Source: Betaproteobacteria bacterium
Lineage (GTDB): Bacteria > Pseudomonadota > Gammaproteobacteria > Burkholderiales > Burkholderiaceae_F
Reading direction: 5' to 3'
Length of the DNA stretch: 64,000 bases
Assembly: GCA_016861185.1 (NCBI GenBank)
Contig: BOKW01000009.1
Span: forward strand, 112,003-176,002
Part shown: piece after piece, positions 1-8,499 of the stretch
How positions within the stretch are numbered: the stretch's first letter is position 1
How the letters are laid out: each line of letters starts with the position of its first letter
The notes under the pieces: model-generated
What the model was told of the DNA's origin: nothing
Databases searched by the model: none
Seen by the model: the letters and a program-made list of their open reading frames with translations, nothing else
Made by a program: the position numbers and the translations under genes

Positions 1-282
1 TGCTTCGGACATGCGCGGTGCCAGTTCGAGGACGCGATGCAACGCAGTCAGCGCGTGCTCGTACTCGCGGGCGTGCAGCATCAATACCGCCTGCTCGAAG
101 CGAAGCTTGACTTCATCGCGCCGCGCCGCCTCCGCATGGCCCTTTGCATCGCTGCGCGGGTCGGGCCGAGCAGTGACCGCCGGCGGCGCCGACGGCCACA
201 GATGGACGGCTGCGCCACCCGCCGCGACGAGCGCGACCGTCAGCGCGACGGCCAGCGCACGCCGATCCTTGCGCGCCTTCAC
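1..282 (-). CDS. Membrane-anchored TPR protein, 3' part outside window
   Basis: The first 94 codons are visible, read leftward from a GTG at 282; the rest lies beyond base 1. An uncleaved-looking hydrophobic segment at residues 8-30 follows a KARKDRR start, so the protein is probably anchored in the inner membrane and faces the periplasm. Residues 60-90 (YEHALTALHRVLELAP) look like a tetratricopeptide repeat. The GTG overlaps the ccsA stop as GTGA, so the gene is translationally coupled to the cytochrome operon. A scaffold or assembly role for the haem-attachment machinery is inferred from position only. Confidence 0.7.
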   Translation of the reverse strand, partial: MKARKDRRALAVALTVALVAAGGAAVHLWPSAPPAVTARPDPRSDAKGHAEAARRDEVKLRFEQAVLMLHAREYEHALTALHRVLELAPRMSEA

Positions 283-1094
283 ACGGCCCCCTTGTGCGGC
301 GACGTCGAGACGAACGGGACGCCGAAAAAGGTCAGGAAAGCGAGCACGAACGCGCCGGCGAGCAGCAATGCGTGCACGCGCGCGGACACGCGCAGCGAAG
401 CGCGCGCGTGCAGCGCCGCGGCGAGCGCGAGCCAACTCAGGAAGGCCCAGGTTTCCAGCGGATCCCACGCCCAGTAGCGGCCCCAGGCGTCCTGCGCCCA
501 CACCGCGCCGGCGATCAGCATCAGCGAATCGAACACGAAAGCGAAGGCGGCGAAGCGGTGCGCGAGCTCGTCGAGCGCTTCGTCGGGAGCGAGTCCCGCG
601 AGCCGCCGCGCGCCCCAGCGCGAGCGCCGCAGCCACACGAGTCTGGAGACGCCGACCGCCGCGAGCAGCAGGCCGAGATAGATCTTGCCGAGCAGCGCGT
701 GCACGTACAGCAGCGCGGTGAAGTAGGTCGGCGGGAAATGCCCCGGCGCGCCGTCGGCGGCGAGCAGCCAGGCCGCCAGCAGCAGGATCACCGGCAGCAC
801 GAGCAGCGCGGCGGCCCGCACCTCGCGCACGCGCGCCCACACGAGCGCGAAGACGAGCGCGAGGCTCCACACGTTGCTGCTCAGGATCTCGTACATCGTC
901 GTGAACGGGCCGTGGCCCACGGCTTGCCAGCGCGCGGCGAGCGAGGCCGTGTGCAAAGCGAGCCCGCCGGCGAGCAGCAGCGCGGTCGCGCGCGCGAAGG
1001 CCGGCGCGCGCCGATCGAACTCGATCCATGCGGTCGCGCCGGCGAGCGCGTAGCAGCCGAGCGCGGGCAGCAGCAGCGCGGATTCGAGGCTCAT
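279..1094 (-). CDS. ccsA: System II cytochrome c biogenesis protein CcsA (ResC-like)
   Basis: A 271-residue polytopic membrane protein with about eight hydrophobic segments. Residues near 200 carry the tryptophan-rich signature WAWDPLETW that presents haem for covalent attachment in CcsA/CcmF-type proteins, and histidines lie in the flanking loops. In System II, CcsA works with ResB (CcsB) to move haem across the inner membrane and attach it to CXXCH apoproteins. The start is the ATG at 1094, which overlaps the resB stop as ATGA. A longer open frame upstream is only read-through of the resB region. Being in the cytochrome operon suggests a haem ligase devoted to these multihaem proteins. Confidence 0.9.
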   Translation of the reverse strand: MSLESALLLPALGCYALAGATAWIEFDRRAPAFARATALLLAGGLALHTASLAARWQAVGHGPFTTMYEILSSNVWSLALVFALVWARVREVRAAALLVLPVILLLAAWLLAADGAPGHFPPTYFTALLYVHALLGKIYLGLLLAAVGVSRLVWLRRSRWGARRLAGLAPDEALDELAHRFAAFAFVFDSLMLIAGAVWAQDAWGRYWAWDPLETWAFLSWLALAAALHARASLRVSARVHALLLAGAFVLAFLTFFGVPFVSTSPHKGAV

Positions 1095-2116
1095 CGCCAC
1101 ACCGCGAGCGGCCGCGCGGCGCCATCGTCGCGCGGCGCGGCCGGCGCCGGCAGCGCCGCGCGCCAGGGCTGCCGCCTGAACTTCAGCGCGAAGTGCAGCG
1201 CGAGCGCGAGCGTCGAGAGCACGCTCGCCGCGAGCAGCCAGGGCAAGGTCGGGTCGTAGTACACGCGATAGCCCATCCAGGTGCGCAGCCCCTCGTAGAT
1301 CAGCGCTCCGCCCGGCAGCGCGATGCGGCCGCCGGGAGTCAGTTCGAAGCGCTCGTCGCCGATGCGCAGCACGACGTCGCGGTTGCGCGGCAGCGCGAAT
1401 GCGCTCGGCGCGTCCGGATCGATCACGTCCTCTTCGGTCTTCAGCATGATCCACACCGCCGTTCCGCCGGGCAGCGTCCACGCGCGTGCCTGGCGCAGCC
1501 GATGCACCGGATAGCTCGGCAGATGCACGGCGCCTTGCACGTCGCCCGCGCGCGTGCGCCAGGTGAACACCGGCGCATAGCCCTTGTTCGGTGTCGTGTA
1601 GAAACGGTAGCCGGCGAGCACGAGCGGCTCGTGATCGCCGATCACTGCACGCTGCACGCGCCCTTGCGCGTCGGTCCAACGCACGGCGTTGCGCGTGCGG
1701 CCGCGCTTGATCCCCGGCGCGTAGTCGATCTCGAAGCCTTCGTTCGCGAACGCCGCCTGCGCCAGCCGTGAACGGTGCAGCGGTCCGGCGTCGACGTCGA
1801 GCAGTTGCCCGTCGAACGCGAGTCCCTGCGTCAGCTCGATCCGACCCTGCAGCGCGGTCAAGCGACCGAACGCGGCGAGCAGCACGAGCGCGGCAAGCGC
1901 CAGATGCGCGACGAGCAGCGGCGCCTGCCGGCGAAACACCGGTTTCGTCGCGACGGCGGCCATCAGATTCACGACGAGCAGCCCGAGCGGCAGCGCGAGC
2001 GTAACCGGCGCGATCGCCTCGTACAGGTAGCCGGCGACCACGCCCGCAGCGAGCAAAACGAGCAGCGCGACCGTCAGCCGGGTCGATGCGCAGCGAACGG
2101 CGAGCGGATGCGTCAT
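1091..2116 (-). CDS. resB: ResB-like cytochrome c biogenesis protein
   Basis: A 341-residue protein with three hydrophobic segments in the first 110 residues, a soluble domain of about 180 residues and a last membrane segment near 305-325. This is the ResB/CcsB plan, but shorter than the usual 450 or more residues because the periplasmic domain is compact. ResB partners CcsA in System II haem attachment. The chosen ATG (2116) overlaps the stop of the 11-haem cytochrome as ATGA; an in-frame ATG five codons earlier (2131) is the alternative. Motif evidence is weaker than for CcsA, but the pairing with ccsA is strong support. Confidence 0.82.
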   Translation of the reverse strand: MTHPLAVRCASTRLTVALLVLLAAGVVAGYLYEAIAPVTLALPLGLLVVNLMAAVATKPVFRRQAPLLVAHLALAALVLLAAFGRLTALQGRIELTQGLAFDGQLLDVDAGPLHRSRLAQAAFANEGFEIDYAPGIKRGRTRNAVRWTDAQGRVQRAVIGDHEPLVLAGYRFYTTPNKGYAPVFTWRTRAGDVQGAVHLPSYPVHRLRQARAWTLPGGTAVWIMLKTEEDVIDPDAPSAFALPRNRDVVLRIGDERFELTPGGRIALPGGALIYEGLRTWMGYRVYYDPTLPWLLAASVLSTLALALHFALKFRRQPWRAALPAPAAPRDDGAARPLAVWR

Positions 2117-4692
2117 GGCGGATTCGTGCATACGGCCCTCATCCAGTCGCGCCCGGTCGCCGTCGAATTGGCGTTCGTGCCGAACGTCTGCGCCGAGTTG
2201 GCCGAGCCGCAGTTGGTCTCGACCCAGTTTCCGCTCGTCGCGAAGGTGCGCACCTTCAGCTTGGCGTTCAGGTAGTACGGCTCCTGGTTGTACGCGTGCG
2301 CGCTGGCGTTCATCCGCCACTCTTCGTTGCCCGCGCGGCCGGCCTCGGGGCCGACGTCGTTCAGGTTCACCAGCAGCGCCTTGTTCTTCCAGCCGTGCGG
2401 AACCGCGACATGGCACCAGACGCAGCGGATGCGCCCGATCTTGTCGGTGTGCAGCGCGTGCAGGTTCTCGCCGCCGCCCGAGAAGCCGGTCGTACCGGTG
2501 CCGTTGCGGTTGGCGTAGGTGTTCGGGTTGTGGCACTTGAAGCACGCGCCGTTGGGGTTCGGTCCGTTGTCGCCGCGATTGTCGGCGCCGGTGTTGGTGC
2601 CCCATTGCCCCTTGAGCAGGAAGCTGTTGGTCGAGCCGTGCGGTCCCCACGGATTGCCGTCTTCGCCGCCGACCGGAACGACCGTCCCTTCCGGCGTATT
2701 CGAACCATGGCAGTCGCTGCAGTACATCGTCTGCGTGCCGATCGCGTTGCCCCAGGGCAGGCGGAACGTGTTCGCGCTGACGAAGCTGCGGCCGGTCGAA
2801 TCGATCACCGGATGCCATGAACGGTGGTTGTTGGTCCCGAAGTTCGAGCCCGCGCCGGAGTTCGGTTTGGTGCCCTGGCCCCGGTGCGTCGCAGGCGCCT
2901 GCAGCTCCTTGGCCTGGTTCGTGTAGATGGTCAGGTTGTTGGCGCCGCTCGGCGTGCCGCCCAGCCGCCCGAGCGCGGGCCGGTTGCCGGCCGGATAGAC
3001 GTTGTTGTCGGCGTAGCCGTAATCGGAGTGGCACTTGAGGCAGATCTGGTACTCGCGCGTGACGTAGGGCGCGGCGACCGAGCTGTCGACGCTCGCGCCG
3101 GGATCGCCGCGCTTGACCGCATAGCTCGTCGGCAGCGCATGGAACGAGGTCGAGCCATAGATCGGCTCCACGCCCCACGCGCCGCGCAGCACGCCCGACG
3201 CGATGTTCGTGTGCGTGTACCCGGTCGTTTCGTCGTGCCGGTGCGTGCCCGCCGGGTCGGGCGGGCCGGCGATCCCGCCCGCGCCGCCCGCGAACGAGCG
3301 GAACTTCACGACGCGATGCGGGTTGTGGCAGTCGGTGCATTCGGCATGGCGCTGCGCGAGCTTCGGCCGGGATTCCATGAAGTCGGCGCCGCAGCGGTTC
3401 GTCGGCCCGGTGCAGTCGACGAAGCCGTCGTTGAAACCGGTCGCGATGTCGTGGACTTCCTCCGTGCTGCCGCCCTGCTCGGGCGTGGTGATCGGCATGC
3501 GGATCGGCAGCGCGAAGTCGCTTTCGACGTTCGGCACGGTCGCGACCGAGTTCAGCACCGATTTCGCCGCGGTCGTATGGCACTGGTAGCAGGTCTGTTC
3601 GAGCGCAGGATTGCCGCCCTGCTTCGCGGCGAACGGATTGCCCGGCGGCAACGGCGCGTCGGTGCCCTCGCGCGTGAGCCGGCGCGCGCCCTGCACCGTG
3701 TGCGTGTCGTGGCAGTTCAGGCACGCGGCCCGCCACACCGGCAGATCGGCGGGAAACTCGCGCAGCGCCGCGGCTTCGGCGCGATAGGTTTCGTTCGCCA
3801 CCGTAGGATTGGCGTGCGCGGAGAAGGCCCAGACGCCGAACGCGCCGTTCTTGTCGTGGCACGACAGGCAGATGATGTCGCCGACGGTGCTGAGTCCCGC
3901 TGCCGGCGGCGTTTCCTGGAAGCGGTTCATCCGCAGAAATTTCTGGTTGCCCGCGGCGGGATTGGTCTCGCGAACGTGCGGGTCGTGGCAGGTCGCGCAT
4001 TGCACCTGGCCGAGGCCGCCGCTGCCGGTCGGCTCCAGCGGCATCAGCGGCTTGAAACCCGGCGCGCGCACGCCGATCACGCTGCCCGAGCCGCCCGGCC
4101 AGCGCTGGTTCGCGTCGACCTGGCGCAGTTCGCCGTCGCGCAGCGCGAGATCGGCGTTGTAGGTGATCGAGATCGGATGGTCGTTGCGCAGGTCGGTGCC
4201 GATGAAGCGCGTGAAGCCCGACGCAGCGCCTTCGCCCGGCGGCATCACGCCGCCGGCGCCGGTGCCGGTCATCGGGATGGTCGCGTTCTCCGCGCCGTTG
4301 AGCACGTTGACGTTGCCGATCGCGAGCGTGCCGTCGTGGCACGACAGGCAAAGCTTGGAGCTGCCGCCCGGCGTGGCTGCGAGCCCCTCGACGATGTACT
4401 GCGCATCGAGTGAAGAGGACGTGTACGGGGTATACGTCGAGCCCGCGGGGATGCGCCGGTTCCACAGCGGTGCGCGCACGCCGGCGCCGCTCGCGTCCTG
4501 CGCCGTGGCGCCGTGCGGCGTGTGGCAGAACACGCAGACTTCGGTCGTGCCGCCGGGTGCGGCGCGCACGGGGCCCGGTCCGCTCGTCGACAGGTTGTGC
4601 CTCGTGTTCCTCACGTCGGACACGCGTTCGGCGAGCGCTGCGCCGGCCGCGCCGAGCGCGATCGCCAGCAGCAGTCCGCTAGCGCGCCGCAT
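2113..4692 (-). CDS. Secreted 11-haem c-type cytochrome, doubled-CXXCH family
   Basis: An 859-residue protein with a cleavable signal peptide (about residues 1-21) and eleven CXXCH motifs: CVFCH at 53, then CLSCH, CATCH, CLSCH, CLNCH, CYQCH, CTDCH, CLKCH, CSDCH, CFKCH and CVWCH near 754. Several are followed by DPH or TPH, typical of the doubled-CXXCH family. The N-terminal third has the same order of landmarks (TRHNL, EVCVFCHTPHG, PLWN, CLSCHDGT, DLRNDHPI, CATCHDPH) as the smaller cytochromes at 14689-15603 and 19290-20192, so the three are paralogues. No membrane anchor is seen; it is either periplasmic or exported to the surface. It is the largest cytochrome here and the best candidate for the outward-facing or trans-barrel electron wire. 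Confidence 0.9.
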   Translation of the reverse strand: MRRASGLLLAIALGAAGAALAERVSDVRNTRHNLSTSGPGPVRAAPGGTTEVCVFCHTPHGATAQDASGAGVRAPLWNRRIPAGSTYTPYTSSSLDAQYIVEGLAATPGGSSKLCLSCHDGTLAIGNVNVLNGAENATIPMTGTGAGGVMPPGEGAASGFTRFIGTDLRNDHPISITYNADLALRDGELRQVDANQRWPGGSGSVIGVRAPGFKPLMPLEPTGSGGLGQVQCATCHDPHVRETNPAAGNQKFLRMNRFQETPPAAGLSTVGDIICLSCHDKNGAFGVWAFSAHANPTVANETYRAEAAALREFPADLPVWRAACLNCHDTHTVQGARRLTREGTDAPLPPGNPFAAKQGGNPALEQTCYQCHTTAAKSVLNSVATVPNVESDFALPIRMPITTPEQGGSTEEVHDIATGFNDGFVDCTGPTNRCGADFMESRPKLAQRHAECTDCHNPHRVVKFRSFAGGAGGIAGPPDPAGTHRHDETTGYTHTNIASGVLRGAWGVEPIYGSTSFHALPTSYAVKRGDPGASVDSSVAAPYVTREYQICLKCHSDYGYADNNVYPAGNRPALGRLGGTPSGANNLTIYTNQAKELQAPATHRGQGTKPNSGAGSNFGTNNHRSWHPVIDSTGRSFVSANTFRLPWGNAIGTQTMYCSDCHGSNTPEGTVVPVGGEDGNPWGPHGSTNSFLLKGQWGTNTGADNRGDNGPNPNGACFKCHNPNTYANRNGTGTTGFSGGGENLHALHTDKIGRIRCVWCHVAVPHGWKNKALLVNLNDVGPEAGRAGNEEWRMNASAHAYNQEPYYLNAKLKVRTFATSGNWVETNCGSANSAQTFGTNANSTATGRDWMRAVCTNPP

Positions 4693-5764
4693 CGCCGCCC
4701 CCGAGGAACTGGAAGATCACGACGCGGCCGTTGAACATGTCGGCGACGAACACGCGGTTGCGCGCGTCGACCCAGACGCCGGCGGGCAGATAGAAACGTC
4801 CGGTCGCGGTCCCCGTGCCGCCGATCGGCATCAGGAACTCGCCTTCGGGCGAATACACGAGCAGCGTGTCGAAATACGACTCGACCACGTAGACGTTGCC
4901 TTCGCCGTCGGCCGCTACGCCTTTCGGCCGCACGAGATTGCCGACGTACAGCCCGCGCGCGCCGAGCCGGCGCCATCGCGGTTCGCCGTCGGTGCGCAGG
5001 ATCTGCACGCGGCCGTTCAGCGCGTCGGTGACATACAGCAGCCCGCCGGCCAAGCTCAGGTGGGTCGGATAGTTGAATTCGCCTTCGCCTTCGCCGCGTG
5101 CGCCGATCGTCTCGAGCAGACGGCCGTCGTCGTCGAACACCTTGATGTCGTGCGCGTAAGCATCGGCAACAAAGATGCGACCGCGCGCGGCGTCGCGCGC
5201 CACGCCCGTGGGGCGCTTGAGCATGCCCTTGCCGATCGGCGCGAGCGGCCGTCCTGCGCGATCGAGCCGCGCGACGAAGCCCAGCTCGGCATCGGCCACC
5301 AGCACGCCGCCGTTCGCACCGGGGGCGACTCCGCTCGGCGCGACGAAGCTGAGCGCAGCTTCGGCGCGATCCCACAGCAGCAGCCGGCCGGCCGCCTCGT
5401 CGAAGACGAAGACCGCCTGCCGGCTCACGTCGGTGACGTAGATGCGGCCCGCGTCGTCGCCTGCGACCGCGGCGGGCCGCTGCAGCACCAGCGGCCTATC
5501 GCTGCTGCCGTCGAGTCCGACCAGCCAGCGCAGGAACGCCGCGCCGCGCCGCGCGCCTTCCGGCCGGCGGAAGTTCTGCTCGCCCGTCAGCGTGCCCGCG
5601 TACAGGTAGCGCGGGATCTCGCCCGCCTGCGGCCACAGCAGCCGCCTGCCCTCGGGCGCATCGTCCATGCCAAAGTGCAGCACGCCGCGCACCGGCTCGG
5701 TCGCGCAACTCGGCAGCAGCAGCACCGCCGCGGCAAGGAGCAGGCGCTGCGCGATCGCCTTCAT
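4679..5764 (-). CDS. NHL-repeat beta-propeller lipoprotein
   Basis: A 361-residue protein with a lipoprotein signal (lipobox LPSC, Cys about residue 19). It is followed by repeated NHL blades of the form rPtGVA-D-GrIfVaDa-n-V-vf, about six of them between residues 90 and 355, which should close into a beta-propeller. The start ATG overlaps the stop of the gene before it as ATGA, and its own 3' end overlaps the 11-haem gene by 14 bases, so it is tightly coupled within the operon. NHL propellers act as binding platforms. Here the partner is presumably a cytochrome or the barrel, which is inference. There is no haem motif and no catalytic signature. Confidence 0.85.
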   Translation of the reverse strand: MKAIAQRLLLAAAVLLLPSCATEPVRGVLHFGMDDAPEGRRLLWPQAGEIPRYLYAGTLTGEQNFRRPEGARRGAAFLRWLVGLDGSSDRPLVLQRPAAVAGDDAGRIYVTDVSRQAVFVFDEAAGRLLLWDRAEAALSFVAPSGVAPGANGGVLVADAELGFVARLDRAGRPLAPIGKGMLKRPTGVARDAARGRIFVADAYAHDIKVFDDDGRLLETIGARGEGEGEFNYPTHLSLAGGLLYVTDALNGRVQILRTDGEPRWRRLGARGLYVGNLVRPKGVAADGEGNVYVVESYFDTLLVYSPEGEFLMPIGGTGTATGRFYLPAGVWVDARNRVFVADMFNGRVVIFQFLGGGDAAR

Positions 5765-6726
5765 TGGATGCCGTCTGCAACGCGGAACAACGCGACCGCG
5801 CCCGCCGCCGGATCGGTGATCGCCAGCACGTCGCCGTCGCTCGCCAGTGCGCCGATCGATTGCAGGCGCAGCGCGCGCGCGTCGAGCGTCCGCACCAACG
5901 CGCCGCCGGCGAACAGCTTGAGCGCACCGGTCCGCGTTTCGCCGACGTAGACGCGCTCGCCGCGATCGACCGCGAGCGCCGACGGCGCGGTCAACTGGCC
6001 CTGCCCGAAGCGCGCGAGCAGCGCCCCGTCCGGCGCCAGCAGCAGCACGGCGCCCGCGTGCTCGTCGAGCAGATACACGCCGCGCCGGCCGAACGCGAGC
6101 GCGCGCACGCCCGCCACGCGCGCTTCGTCGGCACGCGGCACGAGCGGCAGCGCGATCGCGCCTGCGGTACGGAAGACGACCACCTGCGCGAGCGTGCGAT
6201 CGGCGACGTACAGCGTGACCCCGTCCGGCGCGAGCGCGAGAGCGGTCGGATCGGCGGCGATCGACTCGGAACGGAAGGTCTGCAGCAGCCGGCCGTCGCG
6301 CGCGAAGCGCAGCACGCGGCGCGCGCCCGCGTCGAGCACGTAGGCCGAGAGGTCGGCGCCGAGCGCCACGCGCGTATCGACCGAGGCCGGCGCGCCCGCG
6401 ATCGGCACCAGCGTGCCGAGCGCAAGGTCGTGGCGATAGACGCGCCCGGCGCCGCTGTCGACGATCAGCAGTTCGTTGTCGCGCAGCGCGACCGCGGCCG
6501 GGAACACCAGGCGCACGTACGCGCCGCTGCCGGGCCGCGCCGGCACGCCCGCGAGCGGCTGCGGCGCGGCGAGGAATCCGCCGCTGACGACCCGCCAGGG
6601 CGTCGGTTCGCCGGCCGCCGAAGACGCCTGCGGCCGCGCCTGCTCGATCGCCGCCGCGCAGCCTGCGAGCGCGACGACAAGCGCCGCCGCCCCGGTCGCG
6701 CGCAGCGCTCGCCGGCGCGTCACCAT
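5761..6726 (-). CDS. Second NHL-type propeller lipoprotein, possible Tat signal
   Basis: A 321-residue protein. The N-terminus has RRR at residues 4-6 followed by a hydrophobic stretch ending in the lipobox LAGC, so it may be a Tat-exported lipoprotein. Residues 60-315 contain degenerate propeller blades (LFIVDSGAGRVYR-like, LYVADRTLAQVVVF, VYLLDEHAGAVLLL, VYVGETRTGALKLF). They are more diverged than in the neighbouring NHL protein at 4679-5764. The ATG at 6726 overlaps the upstream cytochrome stop, and the stop overlaps the next start as ATGA. The function is not known; it is probably a scaffold for the conduit. Confidence 0.78.
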   Translation of the reverse strand: MVTRRRALRATGAAALVVALAGCAAAIEQARPQASSAAGEPTPWRVVSGGFLAAPQPLAGVPARPGSGAYVRLVFPAAVALRDNELLIVDSGAGRVYRHDLALGTLVPIAGAPASVDTRVALGADLSAYVLDAGARRVLRFARDGRLLQTFRSESIAADPTALALAPDGVTLYVADRTLAQVVVFRTAGAIALPLVPRADEARVAGVRALAFGRRGVYLLDEHAGAVLLLAPDGALLARFGQGQLTAPSALAVDRGERVYVGETRTGALKLFAGGALVRTLDARALRLQSIGALASDGDVLAITDPAAGAVALFRVADGIQ

Positions 6727-7097
6727 CGTCCCGGCCCCGAGGTCTGCGCGCCGCCGACGATGCGGCTCGCCTGCCCCGGCCTGCCCGCGTGGCACAGGTC
6801 GCAGCGATCCGCGCCCCACGCCGTATTGCCGTCGTGGCACATGCCGCAGAACTTGCCTTCGGCGATGTCGTCCATGCGCACGTCGTTGGCGCCCGCGCGC
6901 ATCTCGAAGCCCAGCTCGAAGTGGCAGACCTTGCAACGGAAGCGGATGCGATGGAACCAGTGCGGGAAGATCACCGGCCTTACGCCCTCGCCTTCCGAGC
7001 GGCGATTCAGCACGACGTCGCCGTACTCGGCGCGCGGCGCCGCGGGCAGCGCGAGCAGCGCGCACGCCAGCAGCGCGCATGTCGAGACCGCCCTCAT
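6720..7097 (-). CDS. Small trihaem cytochrome, c7-like (module A')
   Basis: A 125-residue secreted protein with a signal peptide to about residue 23 and three CXXCH motifs (CKVCH, CGMCH, CDLCH). A histidine-rich segment before the first (PHWFHR) can supply distal haem ligands, as in c7/c3 cytochromes. It is a clear paralogue of the protein at 10969-11364: both begin mature sequence with EYG-VV and share VIFPHWFHR and RCKVCH. The start ATG (7097) overlaps the upstream stop as ATGA. It is a likely periplasmic electron shuttle. Confidence 0.88.
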   Translation of the reverse strand: MRAVSTCALLACALLALPAAPRAEYGDVVLNRRSEGEGVRPVIFPHWFHRIRFRCKVCHFELGFEMRAGANDVRMDDIAEGKFCGMCHDGNTAWGADRCDLCHAGRPGQASRIVGGAQTSGPGRW

Positions 7098-7627
7098 TTC
7101 CTCATCCTGCGCATCAGAACCTCGTTCGGCAGGCTGTGGCAGCGGTTGCATTCGGTCAGCGGAAAAGCGACCGCGCCGTGGCAGACGCCGCACTGCTCGC
7201 CGTCGAGGATCTTCTGCATGCTGAAGCGGTTCGCGCCGGCCTTTGACACGAACAGCTTCTCGTGGCAGTTCGAGCAATCGAGCCACAGCGTGTGCGGGCG
7301 ATGCGGGAAGACCACGGCGGGCAGCGAGCCGAACTTCGACACGATGATCTCGTCGTCGCGCACCCGCACGTTCGTCTCCGGCAGGATGTTCGTGCGCGGC
7401 GCGATCGCGCCGCTGTCGAGCGCCTTGACCCAGTTCACGAGGTTGCCCGCCGTGTCGCGCGGCAGCTTCGACAGCGCTTCGGCCGGCTCCTGCTTCAGCC
7501 GCAACGCGGGGCTGGCCGGATCGTGGATGCCGTCCTTGGCGAGCGGCAGCCACTTGCGATCGTCGGCCGCCGCCGGCGCGAACAGCGTCGCCGCGATCGC
7601 CAGCGTCGTCAGCGCAACGATCCGCAT
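7094..7627 (-). CDS. Trihaem c7-type cytochrome with N-terminal extension (module B')
   Basis: A 177-residue protein with a signal peptide (1-21), about 85 residues without haem motifs, then PHRPHTLWLDCSNCH, CGVCH and CNRCH. The whole mature part matches the C-terminal half of the six-haem fusion at 9366-10961: both have DGIHDP, WVKAL, IAPR, a VFPH-like haem-ligand histidine motif and WLDC(S/A)NCH. It follows the helical protein gene by 13 bases and is coupled to the next gene by ATGA. The role is probably periplasmic electron transfer, with the extension perhaps binding the helical partner. Confidence 0.87.
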   Translation of the reverse strand: MRIVALTTLAIAATLFAPAAADDRKWLPLAKDGIHDPASPALRLKQEPAEALSKLPRDTAGNLVNWVKALDSGAIAPRTNILPETNVRVRDDEIIVSKFGSLPAVVFPHRPHTLWLDCSNCHEKLFVSKAGANRFSMQKILDGEQCGVCHGAVAFPLTECNRCHSLPNEVLMRRMRK

Positions 7628-7640
7628 GCCGCATCCGCCG

Positions 7641-8492
7641 TCAGCCCGGGATGTAGATGCCGGCGGCGCGGATGCCGCGCACCAGCGCGCGCGTCGATTC
7701 CTCGAGCTTGCCGATCGCGCCTTCGTGATCGCCGCGCGCGGCGAGCCGCTCGGCCTCGGCGCGCAGCTTCGCGGCCGCGTCGACCGCGGCGGCGATCGCG
7801 CCCTGCGATTCGGCGCCGGGACGATCGGCGAGCAGCACGCGCACCAGCATGCGGTGCGTGTCGTTGCGGTCCAGCTCGTAGTCGTATTCCTCGCGCTTGG
7901 ACGCGAAATGCAGCGTGCGCACGAGCGTGTCGCCGCGCCGCATCGATTCGATCGACACCTTGGCGGTCAGGTACGCGCGGTCCAGCAGCGGGCGCGCCTC
8001 GTCGAGCCGGTTGGCCTGTGCCAACCGCTGCGCCTGCGCCAGTTGCGCTTCGATGCTGCGGGTCGCCTCCTGCGCGTCGCGTCCGCCGCTCTTTTCCTGG
8101 ACGATGCGGCTCTGCGCGGCGAGCAGCGCCTTGACGCTGTCCAGCCGCGCTTCGAAGTCGCGGCGGCGTTTCTCTTCGGTGACCTGCTCGGGATTGGCCA
8201 GACGCGCGCCGCTCACCATCGTGCGCGCCGCTTCGTCGAGCAGTTGCGAGGCGCCGGCGAGATCGCCGCCGGCGAAGGCCGCCGCCGCGCGCCGGTGCAG
8301 CGAGCGCGCCTGGCTGCGCTTCTCCAGCGCCTGCGGATCTGCGCTCGCGTCGATCTGGCGCGCCGCCGAACTCGTCTCGATCAGCGTACCGACCGATTGC
8401 AGCCGGCGCTCGACCTGCGCGCGATCCTGCGCCCATGCCGCGCCGGCCCAAGTCAGCGCGGCGCACGTCAGCCAAGCCAAAGCCGTTCTCAT
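7641..8492 (-). CDS. Periplasmic helical protein (module C'), unknown function
   Basis: A 283-residue protein with a signal peptide ending near AWAQ (residue 22). The remainder is almost entirely alpha-helical, rich in Ala, Arg, Glu and Gln, with TPR-like helix pairs and no cysteine in the mature part. The last 90 residues (YELDRNDTHRMLV to AAGIYIPG) align with the end of its neighbour at 8500-9369, so the two are paralogues lying side by side. No known family was recognised. The position between cytochrome genes suggests a structural or scaffold subunit of the periplasmic electron-transfer assembly. Confidence 0.75.
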   Translation of the reverse strand: MRTALAWLTCAALTWAGAAWAQDRAQVERRLQSVGTLIETSSAARQIDASADPQALEKRSQARSLHRRAAAAFAGGDLAGASQLLDEAARTMVSGARLANPEQVTEEKRRRDFEARLDSVKALLAAQSRIVQEKSGGRDAQEATRSIEAQLAQAQRLAQANRLDEARPLLDRAYLTAKVSIESMRRGDTLVRTLHFASKREEYDYELDRNDTHRMLVRVLLADRPGAESQGAIAAAVDAAAKLRAEAERLAARGDHEGAIGKLEESTRALVRGIRAAGIYIPG

Positions 8493-8499
8493 CGCGTCC

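Noticed and set aside
1091..4465. A single 1124-residue protein spanning resB and part of the 11-haem gene
   Set aside because: The upstream half is a shifted-frame reading of the cytochrome gene. The ResB start at 2116 overlaps the cytochrome stop as ATGA.
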